64,000 nt of DNA from Wolfiporia cocos (Eukaryota > Basidiomycota > Agaricomycetes > Polyporales > Phaeolaceae). Below, one piece after another: positions 42,240-54,908 of this stretch. Made by a program: the position numbers and the translations under genes. The notes beneath the pieces were generated by a model that saw only the letters and a program-made list of their open reading frames with translations, was not told where the DNA came from and ran no database searches. The stretch is taken from assembly GCA_029448655.1 (NCBI GenBank), contig JACCLO010000010.1, positions 2,790,001 through 2,854,000 on the forward strand. The letters run 5' to 3'. Numbering within the stretch: the stretch's first letter is position 1; each line of letters opens with the position of its first letter.

Positions 42240-42613
42240 GGTGCCAGTGGTATAAGCTTAAGTAGCAGTTCTCACCAACGTGCGTGGTCTTCTCAGAATC
42301 TCGGGATGGGTAGATTCGTGAGGCATATTTCTTCCGTAAAGGATCCAGCCTCGATATCGCAGCATAGCAGCGGGTATACATTGTAGGAATATGATCTGCA
42401 CCCTGGTCATTTGCGTTTTGAAATCTGAAAGTAGATGAGGAATGTCTCGGTAGGACCCCGAAGGACCCAATAATGTTAATGTGATCGCCGCATCGGGACC
42501 CCGGATCAATTGCGCACGGCTCTATACTTGGTTTACACCTTTGGTCATTGCATTCTGCTCTGCTGCTTCGGCCAGGTCTTCGCGCTATATACTTCACGAC
42601 TTGGGCGTAAGCT
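42240..42613. promoter_or_regulatory. shared divergent promoter region
   Basis: 374 bp between the start codons of the acid phosphatase (-) and DIS3 (+). Both promoters must lie here unless leaders contain introns. No specific factor site was recognised. Confidence 0.5.
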
Positions 42614-45600
42614 ATGGTCGAGATCACAATTCGCAAGCGACCTCGCACCGAGGCAGTCGTGACGCAACGCAAATTCTTCAAAAAGACAGCCCGCGGCAAG
42701 GTCATCAAGGGTACTGGTCTCCTGCTGCTTCAATGTTGGGTTTGTCGTTATTGATTGAGATCTTGCTCAGTTCTGCGCGAGCGATATCTGCGAGATGACG
42801 TTTGCTGCGGTATACATAGCTGCAGCATTTGCGCGGACTCTGCGAGCTCAGTATTACCCTCTGCCGGTTCACTCAACCACCCTATGTTTCCTGACGGTCA
42901 TATAGTCCTCCCGGACACCAATGTGTTTCTGGCTCAGGTCTGTGTTTATTCCAAGAAACTCATCTGAAATCAATCTCGTGAGAATTGTGGCATCATCGGT
43001 CTACTTCATGCGTATGCGAGATTTTCGCTCGGATCCGCGCATTAGTATGCGATTGGACGTTGGACTTACAGATGCAACCGCTGCCAACTTGCCATGCTAA
43101 TCTCTCTTAACAACAGATGGACTTAATGGAGTCCAATCTATTCAACCCACCTATGATACTATTGCAGACTGTGATGGAAGAAGTCCGCCACCGATCCCTT
43201 CCGCTTTACAACCGGCTGAAAGCACTTGTAAAAGCTGACGAAAAGACGGTATGGGTGTTCTACAACGAATATCGGTCGTGAGTAAGACCGTTCGCCGCTG
43301 CTGCCAGGCGCTCATATTGACTATTCCACCCAGTGAAACTGCTGTCATACGTGAAGAGGGAGAGTCACCAAACGACCGCAATGATAGAGGTTTGCTTTTG
43401 TGTCTTGTACAGATATACATAGTGATATCAATCTGAACTGGCGTCAATAGGCATTCGCAAGTCGGCGTCGTGGTATAACACGCACATATCCCTCTCCCGC
43501 CTACCCGTTCGCGGACAGGCTGCTCTGCCTTTGCCTAAGGTCGTTCTCCTGACTGACGATGTTGCAAACCGACAGAAGGCAGACAAGGAAGGCATCCAGT
43601 GTGTCTCAGGTATGCTGACTTCTCTCAGGGACTGTCTATGTTAGCATGTTCGGGCGATTGTTGACTGATTGTTAGTGTGCAAGTATGTTGAGAGCATGAA
43701 GGACTCTGGAAAGCTCCTCGATCTGCTCTCTACATCGGGATCTGACGACGTCGAGCCGACGAAGGCTGTTGCCGCGCGACAGGTTCTTTATCCAGATGTT
43801 CGTGTTCAACTATCGACCGAAACGCCGTGGTTGATCATTTTTGTAGTATTTGCCATTGTCTACGTTGCTTACAGGGATCAAGTCCGGACACCTGCACCAA
43901 GGCCATTTTAACGCGAACCAATACAACTATCTAGAAGTGCGTACACCACACACGATTTGAGTGTGCGTTCTGATGTCAAATGCAGGGGAATGTGTCAGTC
44001 TCTGGGTTTGATAAGCCAGTCTTGTTGATAGGCCGAGAAAACATGAATCGCGCCGTGCAAGGAGACATTGTGGCTATTGAGGTATTCGCCGAGAGTGAGT
44101 GGAAGGCGCCCGCGGACGAAGTGGTGGATCAGGAAAGTATGTGGAGATCCGTGGGTGCTATTGGTGTAGCCCTGTTGAGTTTGTTTGACAGCAACCCTCA
44201 AAAATGACGACGCCGGGGAGTCAGAAGAAGAGAGCGATGATAAAAAGACGATCGCGGAACGTAGGGTGCTCCAAGCGGGGTTCTCCAAGCCGCAGGCATC
44301 TGCAAAGCAACCCACCGGGCGAGTCATTGGGATAATTAAGCGCAATTGGAGGTCGTAAGTAGCTTTTCTAGCATTCCCATACTTGCCTTGACACGCTCAA
44401 CCCCCGCATGCAGATATGTCTGCCATATCGACAGTTCTTCCCTTACGTCTTCCAACGCGACTTCGCTCTCGCAACAAACCGTATTTGCGACCCCCGTCTC
44501 TCGCCTATTGCCCCGGATACGCCTGCGCACACGCCAGGCCCCAACATTGCTTGGGCAGAAGATTCTCGTCACCATTGACCGATGGGACCGCACGTCACGG
44601 TACCCTGAAGGCCACTTTGTGCGCGCCCTAGGCAATGTAGAAAGCAAAGAGGCAGAGCAGGAGAGTCTGCTGCTCGAATTTGACGTCCCATACCGTCCAT
44701 TTGGAAAGGCTATCCTAGACTGTCTCCCTTCTGAAGGCGATCGCTGGGTAGTGCCTCCAAAAAGTGCTTCAAGCCCAGAGTGGCGGGACCGAGAAGACCT
44801 GCGGGATCTTGTCATCTGCAGCATTGACCCCCCTGGTGCGTGCCATTGCACCCGACGATCTCACCGTGCGCCCGGCACTGGTATTGAGCAGGTCCTCCCC
44901 CCCTTTCTAGGTTGCCAGGATATCGATGATGCGCTCCATGCCCGCCCGCTGCCCAACGGCAACATCGAGGCAGGTGTCCGTGAGTTAGCTATTATTTACG
45001 TCATAGCTACATCGGGCTGAGCGGTTCCAGATATTGCGGATGTGTCCCATTTCGTGCTCCCGGATAACCCGATGGACAACGAGGCTGCCGCGCGTGGGAC
45101 GACGGTGTATTTGGTCGACAAGCGGATAGACATGTTACCCGCGCTTCTCGGCACGAATCTTTGTTCCCTGTGCCCGCGCGTCGAGCGTCTCGCGTTCTCC
45201 GTGATCTGGGTGCGTCCCGCCAGCTTTAGCGTGACATTTGCCTAATCATGTCCATGTCCGTCGCGCAGGAGCTGACGCCTGATGCGGAAATTGTCAATGT
45301 CCGCTTCACTAAGTCGGTCATCGCCTCCAAGTCGGCGTTTACGTATGAGGAGGCCCAGATTCGCAAAGATGATCCGTGCGTGGAGTGCGCTCCTAGATGC
45401 ATCCCAAGCCTATCTCACGTTACTGCAGGAATTTAGACGACGACCTTACCCAGAGCATCAGACTTCTGAATTCACTGGCCCGGAAACTTAAGGCGGGTAG
45501 AATGGCTGCGGGCGCGCTCAATCTCGCCTCTCCGGAGGTCAAGATACAGCTTGACAGCGCGGAATCATCGGACCCCATTGATGTTGCGCAGAAAGAGCTG

Positions 45601-46702
45601 CGGGAAACGAACAGTCTGGTAGAGGAATTCATGCTGCTCGCGAACGTCAGTGTTGCGGGTAGGATTCAAGGCGCATTCCCACAGACTGCTGTTCTCAGGT
45701 TAGGCGTTCTCATCTCGTATACTGTACTCCGTGTGACGCCTGCTTTCCATAGGCGACACCTTCCGCCGCCACGATCAAACTTTGAGAAGTTACAAGATAT
45801 ACTCCAAAAGCGCAAGGGCATTCTTCTAGATGTCTCCTCTTCTGCTGCGCTCGCAGCCTCACTGGACAAATGCGTCGTAAGGACTTTTCTTACTTTGGCG
45901 CGTTGTGTATGAATGCAATGACCTTCGTATCCGTGTAGGATCCAAATGAACCGGCATTTAACACTCTTGTCCGGATCATGGCTACGAGATGCATGCTTTC
46001 CGCGGAATACTTCTGTTCCGGAAGTGTGGCTCGCGATACCTTCGGACATTATGGTTTGGCCAGCCCAATCTACACACACTTCACGAGTCCAATCAGGAGA
46101 TATGCCGGTACGCGGGTTATGCCGGTTCTAGGAGCTGTTCTGATGCCTCTCACGCTTATATATAGATGTGCTCGTTCATCGTCAGCTTGCCGCCGCAATA
46201 AGTTATAGCCCATTGCACGCGACATTGCATTCCAAGACACATGTTGAGAGAGTTCTTGACGTAGTGAACCGGCGTCACAGGATGGCGCAGATGGCGGGGC
46301 GTGCGAGCGTGGAGTTCTATGTGGGACTAGCGTTGAAGGCCAGGGGCGAACGGCAAGGGTCGACTGAAGAGGCTTTCGTGATCCGCACCTTCAGAAATGG
46401 GCTCGCAGTATATGTGTCAAAGTGGGTCCACGATTTCCGGCGTGATGCGTCCGCTGACCCGTGGCTCTCGCGTGAATTATCGGCTTTTCAGATTGGGCAT
46501 CGAGGGCCTTGTGACCTTCAAGCGCGAGATTCAGTTCGACCCGGATGCATACACGATCACCATCCCATCGTCTGACGGAAGTACCACCATCGCAGTCTTC
46601 GACAAGGTGTCGGTGAAAATTGAGGTCGAGAAGGACAAGAATACTCAGCGAGGGCGCGTGAAAATGACCCTGATAAGTCCTGTCGACTCGCGCAATCTGT
46701 AG
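42614..46702 (+). CDS. DIS3: exosome 3'-5' exoribonuclease and endonuclease DIS3/RRP44
   Basis: Catalytic subunit of the RNA exosome (nucleus and cytoplasm). It starts [20 protein letters not shown], then the Cys-containing region [11 protein letters not shown] and a PIN endonuclease domain (about 42870-43600) with its acidic residues (LPDTNVF, MEEVRH, NDR.IR, LLTDDV). Cold-shock-type RNA-binding segments follow ([21 protein letters not shown]..., 43850-44640). The RNB exonuclease has [13 protein letters not shown] across an intron at about 44835-44910, then [17 protein letters not shown] and [15 protein letters not shown]-terminal S1-like segment ends at TAG 46700-46702. More than ten short introns keep the frame; no disabling change was seen. 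Exons were joined by eye, so some borders are approximate. Confidence 0.9.
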
Positions 46703-47340
46703 ACCTGTTCGCCATTCTAGCATTTCCCGATTCTGGGGTACGCCCAAAACCGACTTTCCGCCTGAGATTATGGCAAGACATGCAGTCCGATGTTCGGTTA
46801 ACTTGTGATCGGCGCGTGCCGACGCCGAAGATTTTGCTGAGTTCTGTAACACAGTGGAACGATCGTTTGGTCTGATCAGACTTTGCTCCCCATAGTTCTC
46901 ATAATCGAGATTGAAAGACTTTCGACGTAAACCTCGTGGCATAGATCTTATCTCAATACCTGCGGGCGACCGCAACCAAAAGCAGGCTACATTCGATCGG
47001 CAAATTAGGGGAATTCCGCCGCTTCTCCGTCCACATTGTACAGCAATGGCTAACAGTGGAACGCAGACGTTGCTAATCGTCTGATCTCACGAGATTGTTG
47101 GAACAACCTGCGGTGCGATTACCTAAAGGTCGATGTCATTAGTTTCTGGGCCCTTGGATATAACAAGTTCCTCAAACTGCCGCTGAGTGTTGGAGTACTC
47201 TGATGAATTTTCTCTTCGGTTCTGCACACGCTAGCTCCATGTGTGCATCTGACGAAGACCGAGAGTATGCGTACAAATAAGTGGACATTGTGCCCAAGAG
47301 ACCAGCTTTCCCGCCGTTCGACCCTCCCTCTCCTCGCCTT
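46703..47340. other. intergenic, DIS3 3' flank and P450 promoter
   Basis: No gene seen. A GTG-initiated open frame at 47281 extends the P450 frame upstream, but the ATG at 47341 is the better start because a membrane anchor follows directly. Confidence 0.5.
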
Positions 47341-49545
47341 ATGTCGATCCTCTCTGTGGAGGCCCTATTGGGCATTATGGCTATTGTGCTGCTTGTGAAC
47401 GTCATTTTCAAAAAAGAAAAAGCCAGACTTCCTCTTCCTCCTGGCCCCAAAGGCTTGCCCATAGTGGGAAATATTCGAGACGTTCCTAAAAGTCATGAGT
47501 GGCTCGCATACGAACGATGGGGTCGCGTGTTCGGTACGACTCTCCGTGAAGTTGTGATCGTTATTCTCAACACATCACATTAAAGATTCTGATATAATAC
47601 ACTTAAACCTCTGCGGTACTCCCGTAGTTGTAGTCAACTCTACTGGCGCAGCATATGAACTTTTCGAAAGAAAGTCGTCTCTCTACTCTGATCGGTAGGC
47701 CAATTAAATTTCCGCCGTGGTAACGTGACACTCACAATTCACAGACCACGTATGACGATGCTGAATGATTTGTGAGGCTTCCGCAACCGATTTTATTTTT
47801 AGCAATCTAACAGATATCAGGGTTGGATGCGACTGGCACTTTGTGTTCATGGGGTACGGTGATCGATGGAGGGAGCGGCGGAGGATTTTCCACCAACATT
47901 TCCATCCATCTGCCGCTCTTCAGCACCGCCCAAAGGCGCTTAAAGGCGCAAGGGTCCTTCTCTATCGCCTACTGGAAACGCCCGACGATTTCATGACACA
48001 TCTTCGCCAGTAAGTGGACCAACATGGCATCTGCAATATGTATGCTAATCAGTTTCATGTAGCATGGCCGGTGCACTGATCATCGGCGTAGCGTATGGAT
48101 TAGAGGTACAGCCTAAGGACGATCCATATGTCGCAACAGCAGAGCGAGCGTTGCATGCGATGGCCATGGCCGGCAACGCTGGCTCGTTCCTAGTGGACTA
48201 CATACCCATCCGTACGTCGTGTATATTGCGCCCGATTCACATAGTATCAAAACCTTCTTCCCGTTCCGTTTCTGAAAGTAAAATATGTTCCAACATGGCT
48301 TCCTGGTGCTGGCTTCAAGCGAAAGGCAATGGAGTGGAGGAAATCCACGACAGCGATGGTTGAGGTCCCCTACAAGGCGGTCAAGAAGGCTATCGTTAGT
48401 ATTTACCTGGTTTTATCACAGGATAGTATTCTTACGCTGTTAACAGTCTGACGGTATAGCGGCTCCGTCAATGATCCTCTCGTTGTTGAATAATATCGAT
48501 ATCGAAGAAGATGAGAATGCCCCGCGACTGGAGAAATTATATAGCGGAGTGGCGGCGGCGGCGTACACAGGTGTGTCAGTGTGTCACCGAGTTGCAAACA
48601 TACTGAGCACTATTTAGGTGGATCCGATACTGTCAGCATCTTTTGTATCATAAATCAAAATTCCGCCACTGACTGATCAGTGTATTTAGACCGTGTCTGC
48701 CCTTGGATCCTTCTTCCTGGCAATGTTGCTGTACCCGGAAGCTCAAGCAAAGGCACACGAGGAACTGGATCGCGTGCTAGGGAATCATCGTCTTCCTGAT
48801 TTCTCTGATGCACCCTCATTGCCATATACCACTGCCATCGTTCAAGAGGTTCTTAGGTGAGATACCACGAGTACTAATGCAAGTTTCTCGCTTTGCGGTG
48901 GCTCATTGACGTTGTCTCTAGGTGGAGACCTGTCACTCCATTGGGTAATTAATTGGCTGCATCTAGGCTGTGAGAATGACTAACATATCATATCCAGCCG
49001 TTCCCCATCGGCTGACCCAAGAGGATGAATATGAAGGATATCGATTGCCTGCTGGCTCCATCGTAGTTGGGAACTCATGGTGAGATTAACCGTGCCGTAT
49101 TCTTCGCACACTAACGCGTCAATTGCAGGGCGATGCTGCACGACGAAAAACAATTTCCCAATCCGTCAGCCTTCATTCCGGAGCGATTTATGACGGCAGA
49201 TGGCGAATTGAACCCGACTATGAAAGATGCTGAACTACCCGCATTTGGATTTGGACGACGGATCTGCCCGGGAAGGAACCTTGCATATGCCTCTTTATGG
49301 ATATCTATCGCATCGGTCCTGGCGGTATTTACCATTGTCAAGAAGGTCAATGAGAAGGGTGAGGTGATAGAGCCTCGCGACGAATACACATCAGGACTTG
49401 TGACGTGAGTATCGTGGTCCATATTAGAGCGTGTATGGGACTTACCTAAACTTGCAGATACCCGCTACCGTTTGACTGTAATTTTAAGCCTCGTTCTGAA
49501 ACCGCGGAAGCTCTTATCCGCACCGCATTGGACGATGTCGAGTAG
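47341..49545 (+). CDS. cytochrome P450 monooxygenase
   Basis: Membrane-anchored haem monooxygenase. The N-terminal helix (VEALLGIMAIVLLVNVIF) and the Pro hinge (LPLPPGPKGLP) follow the ATG at 47341. Then come YSDRPRMTML, the C-helix WRERRR, the I-helix TGGSDTTVS (split by introns near 48580-48690), ExxR in QEVLRWRP, PERF in FIPERFM and the haem loop FGFGRRICPGR with its Cys ligand (about 49250-49280). The stop is TAG 49543-49545 after TALDDVE. About a dozen short introns; the joints checked keep phase. Order and spacing resemble the large CYP64/CYP5150-type clans of basidiomycetes; the substrate is unknown. No pathway genes adjoin it, so it looks like a lone P450. Confidence 0.88.
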
Positions 49546-49686
49546 GCAAAGTCTGTGTATGCTACAATTGTTCTCATTCTCACACCAAGATAATGTAATT
49601 TATGATACCGCGATCAGGGTCATCGGGCCCTCTCATTCAAACCACGCGATCTTCTGCAGCCCGTAGATACGCTGGTGATCTCGTGA

Positions 49687-51574
49687 TCACTGGTTCCCAA
49701 TACCGGCTCCAGTTCTACACGCGCCCACTTCGAAATTCCAAACCTTCACAGACGCGTCAAATGCCACGGGCTGCGGATGTGCACGATTTATTTTGACCAG
49801 CGTGTCCCTTCTTCCGGTAACGATGGCATCCTGTGACGCGGAGCTGTCACCGTCATCATCTTCCGAGTCCGAGCTAGAAGAGACAGGGTCTCCGTCCTGT
49901 GCCATATTTTCATAACGTGCGTCGAAATGTCTCGAGCCCGAGACGGAAAGAAGGCATTGGCGCAGCGGATGGAAGGCGACGGAGCCTACTGCATCTAGAG
50001 ATCCGCAGGGCGTGTGACATTGTGGAGATTACCCGCAACCCAATACTCACCGCCGTGTGCTGGGTACTTGAGAGCCGGTCCAAGCCGTGCTGCGCTATTC
50101 TCGTCACCGTGGTGGACGGGAGACTGATGTCCCGTAGCCAAATCGAAGAGAGTGACGTCGCCGTGCTTGAAAGTCGTGCATAAATATTGGAACCGGAAAG
50201 ACGCATGAGAAGATGGCTGACCTGATCTCCGACAGCTAGCCATCGGCCACATGAATCGATGTCGAATCTGAGCTTCTGGTTCGTAAGTTCTGCGTGCGGC
50301 CGTTCTGTTCGGCTTTTTGACGCGGTATCAGTCGAACCGTGCCTATGGAAGGTGCGCGCAGGCACGCTAACGTCGCTTCGGAGATCCCACTCGTAGATAA
50401 TCTCGTGGCGTCGGAAAGAAGCGTATAGCAGATAAGGAAGTGCGGGATTGAACATCATCTGCCAAGTTATCAGACATGCCATATGGGAGAGTAGCTATCA
50501 ATGTGCTGACCTGCATGACGCCAGCGCGGATGCCAAATCCTTGCCGTGGTGTCCTGCTCTCAGCACCCAGGAACATGATGGGGGCTTCTCCGCCAGTTTC
50601 TGAGAATAAGGCAATATTTGACGAAGAGGGCGCTGACGGACTCAGAGATCCGGCTGCGTACATTCCGGATGTAGTGTCACGACAAAATGCTAGCGCAGAA
50701 ATTATACCTGTTCATTAATCAGATTAATATAAGATAAGTATGGGAACCTTTAGACGACCCTTCAAGCCGTCGCGGCTTTTTTTCGAAGGCGTTGTATGAA
50801 GGCGAGTACCCTCTCCTGGCTCTTGGATGTCAAATACCTCAATAGCATCCTCGAATCCGCAGTATATCCTGTTAGAGCGAGATGTTCCAGCCGGCGCGAG
50901 GCTGGGATCACAATGAAACTTACTTGTTAGCGGCTGGATTGAAAGCCATGCTATGAGGGGCAATGAAACGCTCTCGGTGATCGACGATTTTGTATGATGC
51001 ACGTAGCTATCCCATAAGATCCCAGAAAGCAAATTCGTTATAGGCTTTGCATAAGATTCATGTAAAAGGTATGTTCGCACCCTACCGTCTGCAGCATCCA
51101 ATAACTTCACCGGGCATTCCCGCACGGATGCGAGAAAGCAGTATGATGCAGGGTCATGGACTGTGGCGGCAGGGTACCACTCGAAGTCTAGGATTGGCGA
51201 CGGCTGGCAGAATACCCGAAGCGGGGAGATGGAGGTCTCCGCCATGGATGAGTCAAGTATCATTGATGACCTGTGAGGACGGAGTCTGCGTGACATTTTT
51301 TGCTTCCAAATGAGTTTGATCCCTACATGTCCAATAGATGGAAGGACCTGTTTTCACATTGGGCTATCGCGGTTGATCCGTCAGGACTCCTGATAAAATC
51401 AGATGTTTGTCACCTTTGAGGTCAATCGGTTTACTGGTACCATTTGGCAAGACGGGCAAAATTATATGCCCAAGTATCATCTTTTTCGAGCGAGAACGCC
51501 TTCGACAATCTAGGCGGCCTGGAGATATCATAATTCGGCGGTGTCCAGATCGCAACTTCCGGGTGTTCTGACAT
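49687..51574 (-). CDS. WD40-repeat protein, WRAP53/TCAB1-like
   Basis: Starts at the ATG at 51574 (MSEHPEVAIWTPPNYDI). Exons join to read LAKWSPDGSTAIAQCENRSFHLLDM, then SPILDFEWYPAATV, IYCGFEDAIEVFDIQEPGEG, ISALAF..MYAAGS.....IALFSE, FNPALPYLLYASFRRHEIIYEWDLR, LRFDIDSCGRWLAVGDQ..GDVTLFDL, AVGSVAFHPLRQCLLSVSGSRHF and a C-terminal KVWNF. The order (cell-surface-like GF..I.VFD, then YA.GS, then R....I..WDLR, then F.D..G..L) matches telomerase Cajal body protein 1, a propeller that binds CAB-box RNAs in animals, and the yeast Swt21 family. The role in this fungus is inferred. An acidic Ser-rich insert (SSSSDSEDDDGD) precedes the last strand. Confidence 0.78.
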
Positions 51575-52959
51575 GGTTACCGAAACCTATCACTCAATAT
51601 ATGAACCGGAGCCATTCGTATCTGTTTCAATCGACGGATGACTCACAAACTGACAGCTGTAATAGCAAATCTTTGGCTGGGATGGGAAGGCACCTGAGCT
51701 GATATATCGAGAATGATCCGTACCTCGCACCTCAACGTGTCTTCGAGCAGACGTAAGGATTTGCCTCGGCTCTCTTTGACCGCCGGGAATTATCTTGTAT
51801 TGGTATATGATTAGTATTTGTGGTTTGATCTGAGGTATTATTTGTCGCCGACAGTGAAACTATGATCCCGGAAGATCCCGCTCGGGTACGGAGAAGTTAA
51901 AGCAAATCGGAAAACGCCGAATTTGAGGATTTGATTCAATCTCCTCAGAGCTTGAAACTCGGCTACATTATTTCCCCCCCGGAAATGCCACCACAAGGCA
52001 GGGAAAGCATTCGTATTTGTTGAACATTCTGATCACGCGTATGATATTCTATGCGTTTAACTAATGAGACCTCCAGCCTTTATAAAGCCGTAACGTCCAG
52101 TCGTTTGAATCAATATCATGTCATCAATTACGTTACAAGTAGCAGCCCATTTGTGAAGTATCGGCGGTCCTGCACGACTACGCTAGAAGACAATGTGCTT
52201 TGGAATTCTGTCCCTTCATCAAGTCGGGCTCGCGATTTTCCGGTATCAATATGAATCAAGTGGGACACCTGGAGGCACTAAAATCTATCGACATTGAGCA
52301 TGCCCGCAAGCCACATTGCAAATTTTTTACCGTTCTGCCCCAGCTCATTCAGTGAATATCAGACTTGATGTCCCTTCCAGTCGACGTCTTCAAGGTGTAG
52401 ATGTGTCGAGGCGCGGCGAGGATGGTTTCAGGCTCTAGCGACAGGTCTGCAATATAGAAAACCTTTACATAAACATTCAGTTCGCATGACTGAACTGTAG
52501 CATGCTCCGCAACTGAGCGCACCGAGATTGACGATAACTCAGGTCCAGATCCTAACCACATTGCAGGGATTGCGAATTCCGCATTTATTGTAGATACACA
52601 TATACAGTACGTAGACGCGATACAATCCATTTCAAGAACACCTCAGACCTGTACAAGCCCGTCCCTTTCATGGTGGTAACAAGGTAAGGTGCCGAACGAG
52701 CGATGTCAACGCCGACAGTCTGCGACTGTCGTGCTCATCTCGCTGCTGAGGTCTCGTCATAGGCGTTATGAAAGTGGAAAGATCATAGAGAGCAGCGTCC
52801 GTCCTCAAATGCGAATTTTTATAGCGGGTGCGGGCGTGAGAATCATCCTTAAGCCTGCCCTTAACTCACCTCTCGGCGCTTACGGTAGACTAGGGACGTA
52901 ATTTCCGCTGGGTCGCGCAACGTACACATAATAGTTGATCTATTACAATTACCGGTTGG
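51575..52959. other. intergenic, no gene seen
   Basis: About 1.4 kb between two minus-strand genes, with short open frames only. It should hold the promoter of the WD40 gene and the 3' end of the F-box gene transcript. Confidence 0.4.
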
Positions 52960-54908
52960 TCATCCGAGTTCCAGTATGGTCACCATCCCCTGAGACGAGG
53001 CCAGCGCGATCCGTCCGAGCTCCTCACAATAATCAATCGCATTCCAATAACTTCTCCCCAGCGACTGCGTCCACAGCCCGCGCGGTCCCCCGCCGGTCCC
53101 TGGGTTCTTCTCCCACAGTAGCCCGCAGAACATCGCCGCGGCGAGGGTCTCCTTCGCACGCGCGATCTCGGGCGCCTGCGTCTCCGACGAGTGGACGTCG
53201 AGCGCGGTCAGGTCGATGAACCGCGCGGGCCGCGGCTGGATCCACACCGCGGTGCCATACGGGCCCAGGATGATTGCAGTGCAGCGGAGGAAGCCGCGCT
53301 CGGACGGCGACGAGAGCGGCGAGCGCACGGGCGGGAAGACGTAGGGCGACTCGCCGGACGCCGCGCCCTCCGGCGGGGCAGGGGCGCCGCCGAAGAGCGG
53401 GTTCGGCTCGAGGACGTACAGGTCGAGCGTGCGCACGTCGGACGTCCAGGGGTCGTCGCTCTCTGAGCGGAGCAGGATCGCGAGCGGCTCCGCCGGGGGC
53501 GCGGGCTCGCCCGCGGCCCGTGCGCGCACCTGCACGTTGATGGAGACGCCGTCGATCCAGCCGAAGGAGTGGCGCGCGAGCGGGTTCAGCGTACGCTGTG
53601 GTGCGCGTGGGGAGGAGAGCACAGGCTCGGCGAAGAGCTCGATGGACCGCGCGCGGACGACGAGGACGCTTTTGTAGGTGAAGACGATTTGGAGACACCG
53701 GTTGTACTGGCGGATGGCTGGTTAGGTGCGGGTGGCTGAGGGCTGGGATGGGCTTACATTGAAGTGGTGGTCTATCAGTTCGTCTGAGCCACGTAGCAGA
53801 GCTGTGGCTCCAGTTCTCCAGTTCATAACGATCGTCTTCAAGCAATCATCACTGTACGCTATGAAATCACCCTTCAAAGCAATAGGTTTCCATGTCGAAT
53901 TAATGGTCTTGATAGGTCGGAGCGATTCTATGTCATTCTCGCGGACAAGAGAAAGGATCTCTATGCGTTGGCGTCTGCCAAGTGATGTGAGTCAAACAAT
54001 GCTTGACACAAGCTACTGGAGCGCTGAATAGGCCAGTCGGTGCTCGCTCGTTCAATTCCCGGGACCAACACGTTCGTGGTTTCACCGGACGCAGGAAACC
54101 GTCTAATCGGATTTTGGTGTGCAGGCATCGTATCGAATTGAAACCACATACATTTATCGTAGTGTAGAGTATTCGGTCATCCCCACATGCTGCATAATAT
54201 GTCGCAGCACGGGGATACCTCACGACAATAGCATCACGACATAGACCGAAAGGAGACGGCCACAGCGCGGCAACGCAGATGAGATAACAATGCGACTCAC
54301 CCTTCGGCATTAACAGATGTCGCAACCAGGCCATCCGAGCTGAGATCCGAGTTCACCGCAAAGCCGGCGAAGATGGCGCCCCTGGGAGCCCACTCTGCCA
54401 ACTTGCGCACACATGCGCAGTCTGCGCACGTCGGAAGCTCCCACACCGCGATGACGGACCAGATGCCTTTTGCGACGGTGACCACGCGGTTGCCTTCGTA
54501 TCCGGGGAGGAAGCGGACGTCGTTGACAGCCGAGCCATGGCTAGCCTGGAAGTCGACGAGCCTGCGCGGGCTAGCGGACGAGCGCCAGAACTTCCCGATA
54601 CGCATCGAGCGGCAGACTGCACGCTCTAGCTCCGCAGTGGGCATCGTCAACAGCGCGCGGCAGGGAAACGGGAAGCCATTGGGCAGCACCTCGCGCACGT
54701 AGGCGTTGTGCCAGATGATGCGCGTGCGCGACAGCGCCAGCATGCGCTTGCATGTCTGTAGAAACTCGTCACCGCGCTGTCATCCCTCCAGACTCGGTCG
54801 ACTCACCTGCCTGATCGCCAGGACCGAGCGCACGGGCATGCAGCTGAGGACGAGAATGAGGGTGTCATCGTTAATCTTGGACAGCGAGGGCGGGTTGCTT
54901 GAGCCCAT
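52960..54908 (-). CDS. F-box protein with propeller-like C-terminal region
   Basis: The ATG at 54908 opens an F-box (SLSKINDDTLILVLSCMPVRSVLAIRQ, joined over a short intron to TCKRMLALSRTRIIWHNAYV). Downstream are VDFQASHGSAVNDVRFLPGYEGNRVVTVAKG, SVIAVWELP, RPIKTINSTWKPIALKGDFIAYSDD..TIVMNWRTG, RQYNRCLQIVFTYKSVLVVRARSIELF and a last large exon (about 53622-52960) ending SQGMVTILELG and TGA at 52962-52960. Such proteins are substrate receptors of SCF ubiquitin ligases. The last exon is much more GC-rich (about 53100-53600) than its surroundings. Partners and targets cannot be inferred; exon borders are approximate. Confidence 0.75.

Noticed and set aside
47281..47340. Upstream GTG start for the P450
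   Set aside because: GTG starts are not expected, and the ATG at 47341 places the membrane anchor correctly.
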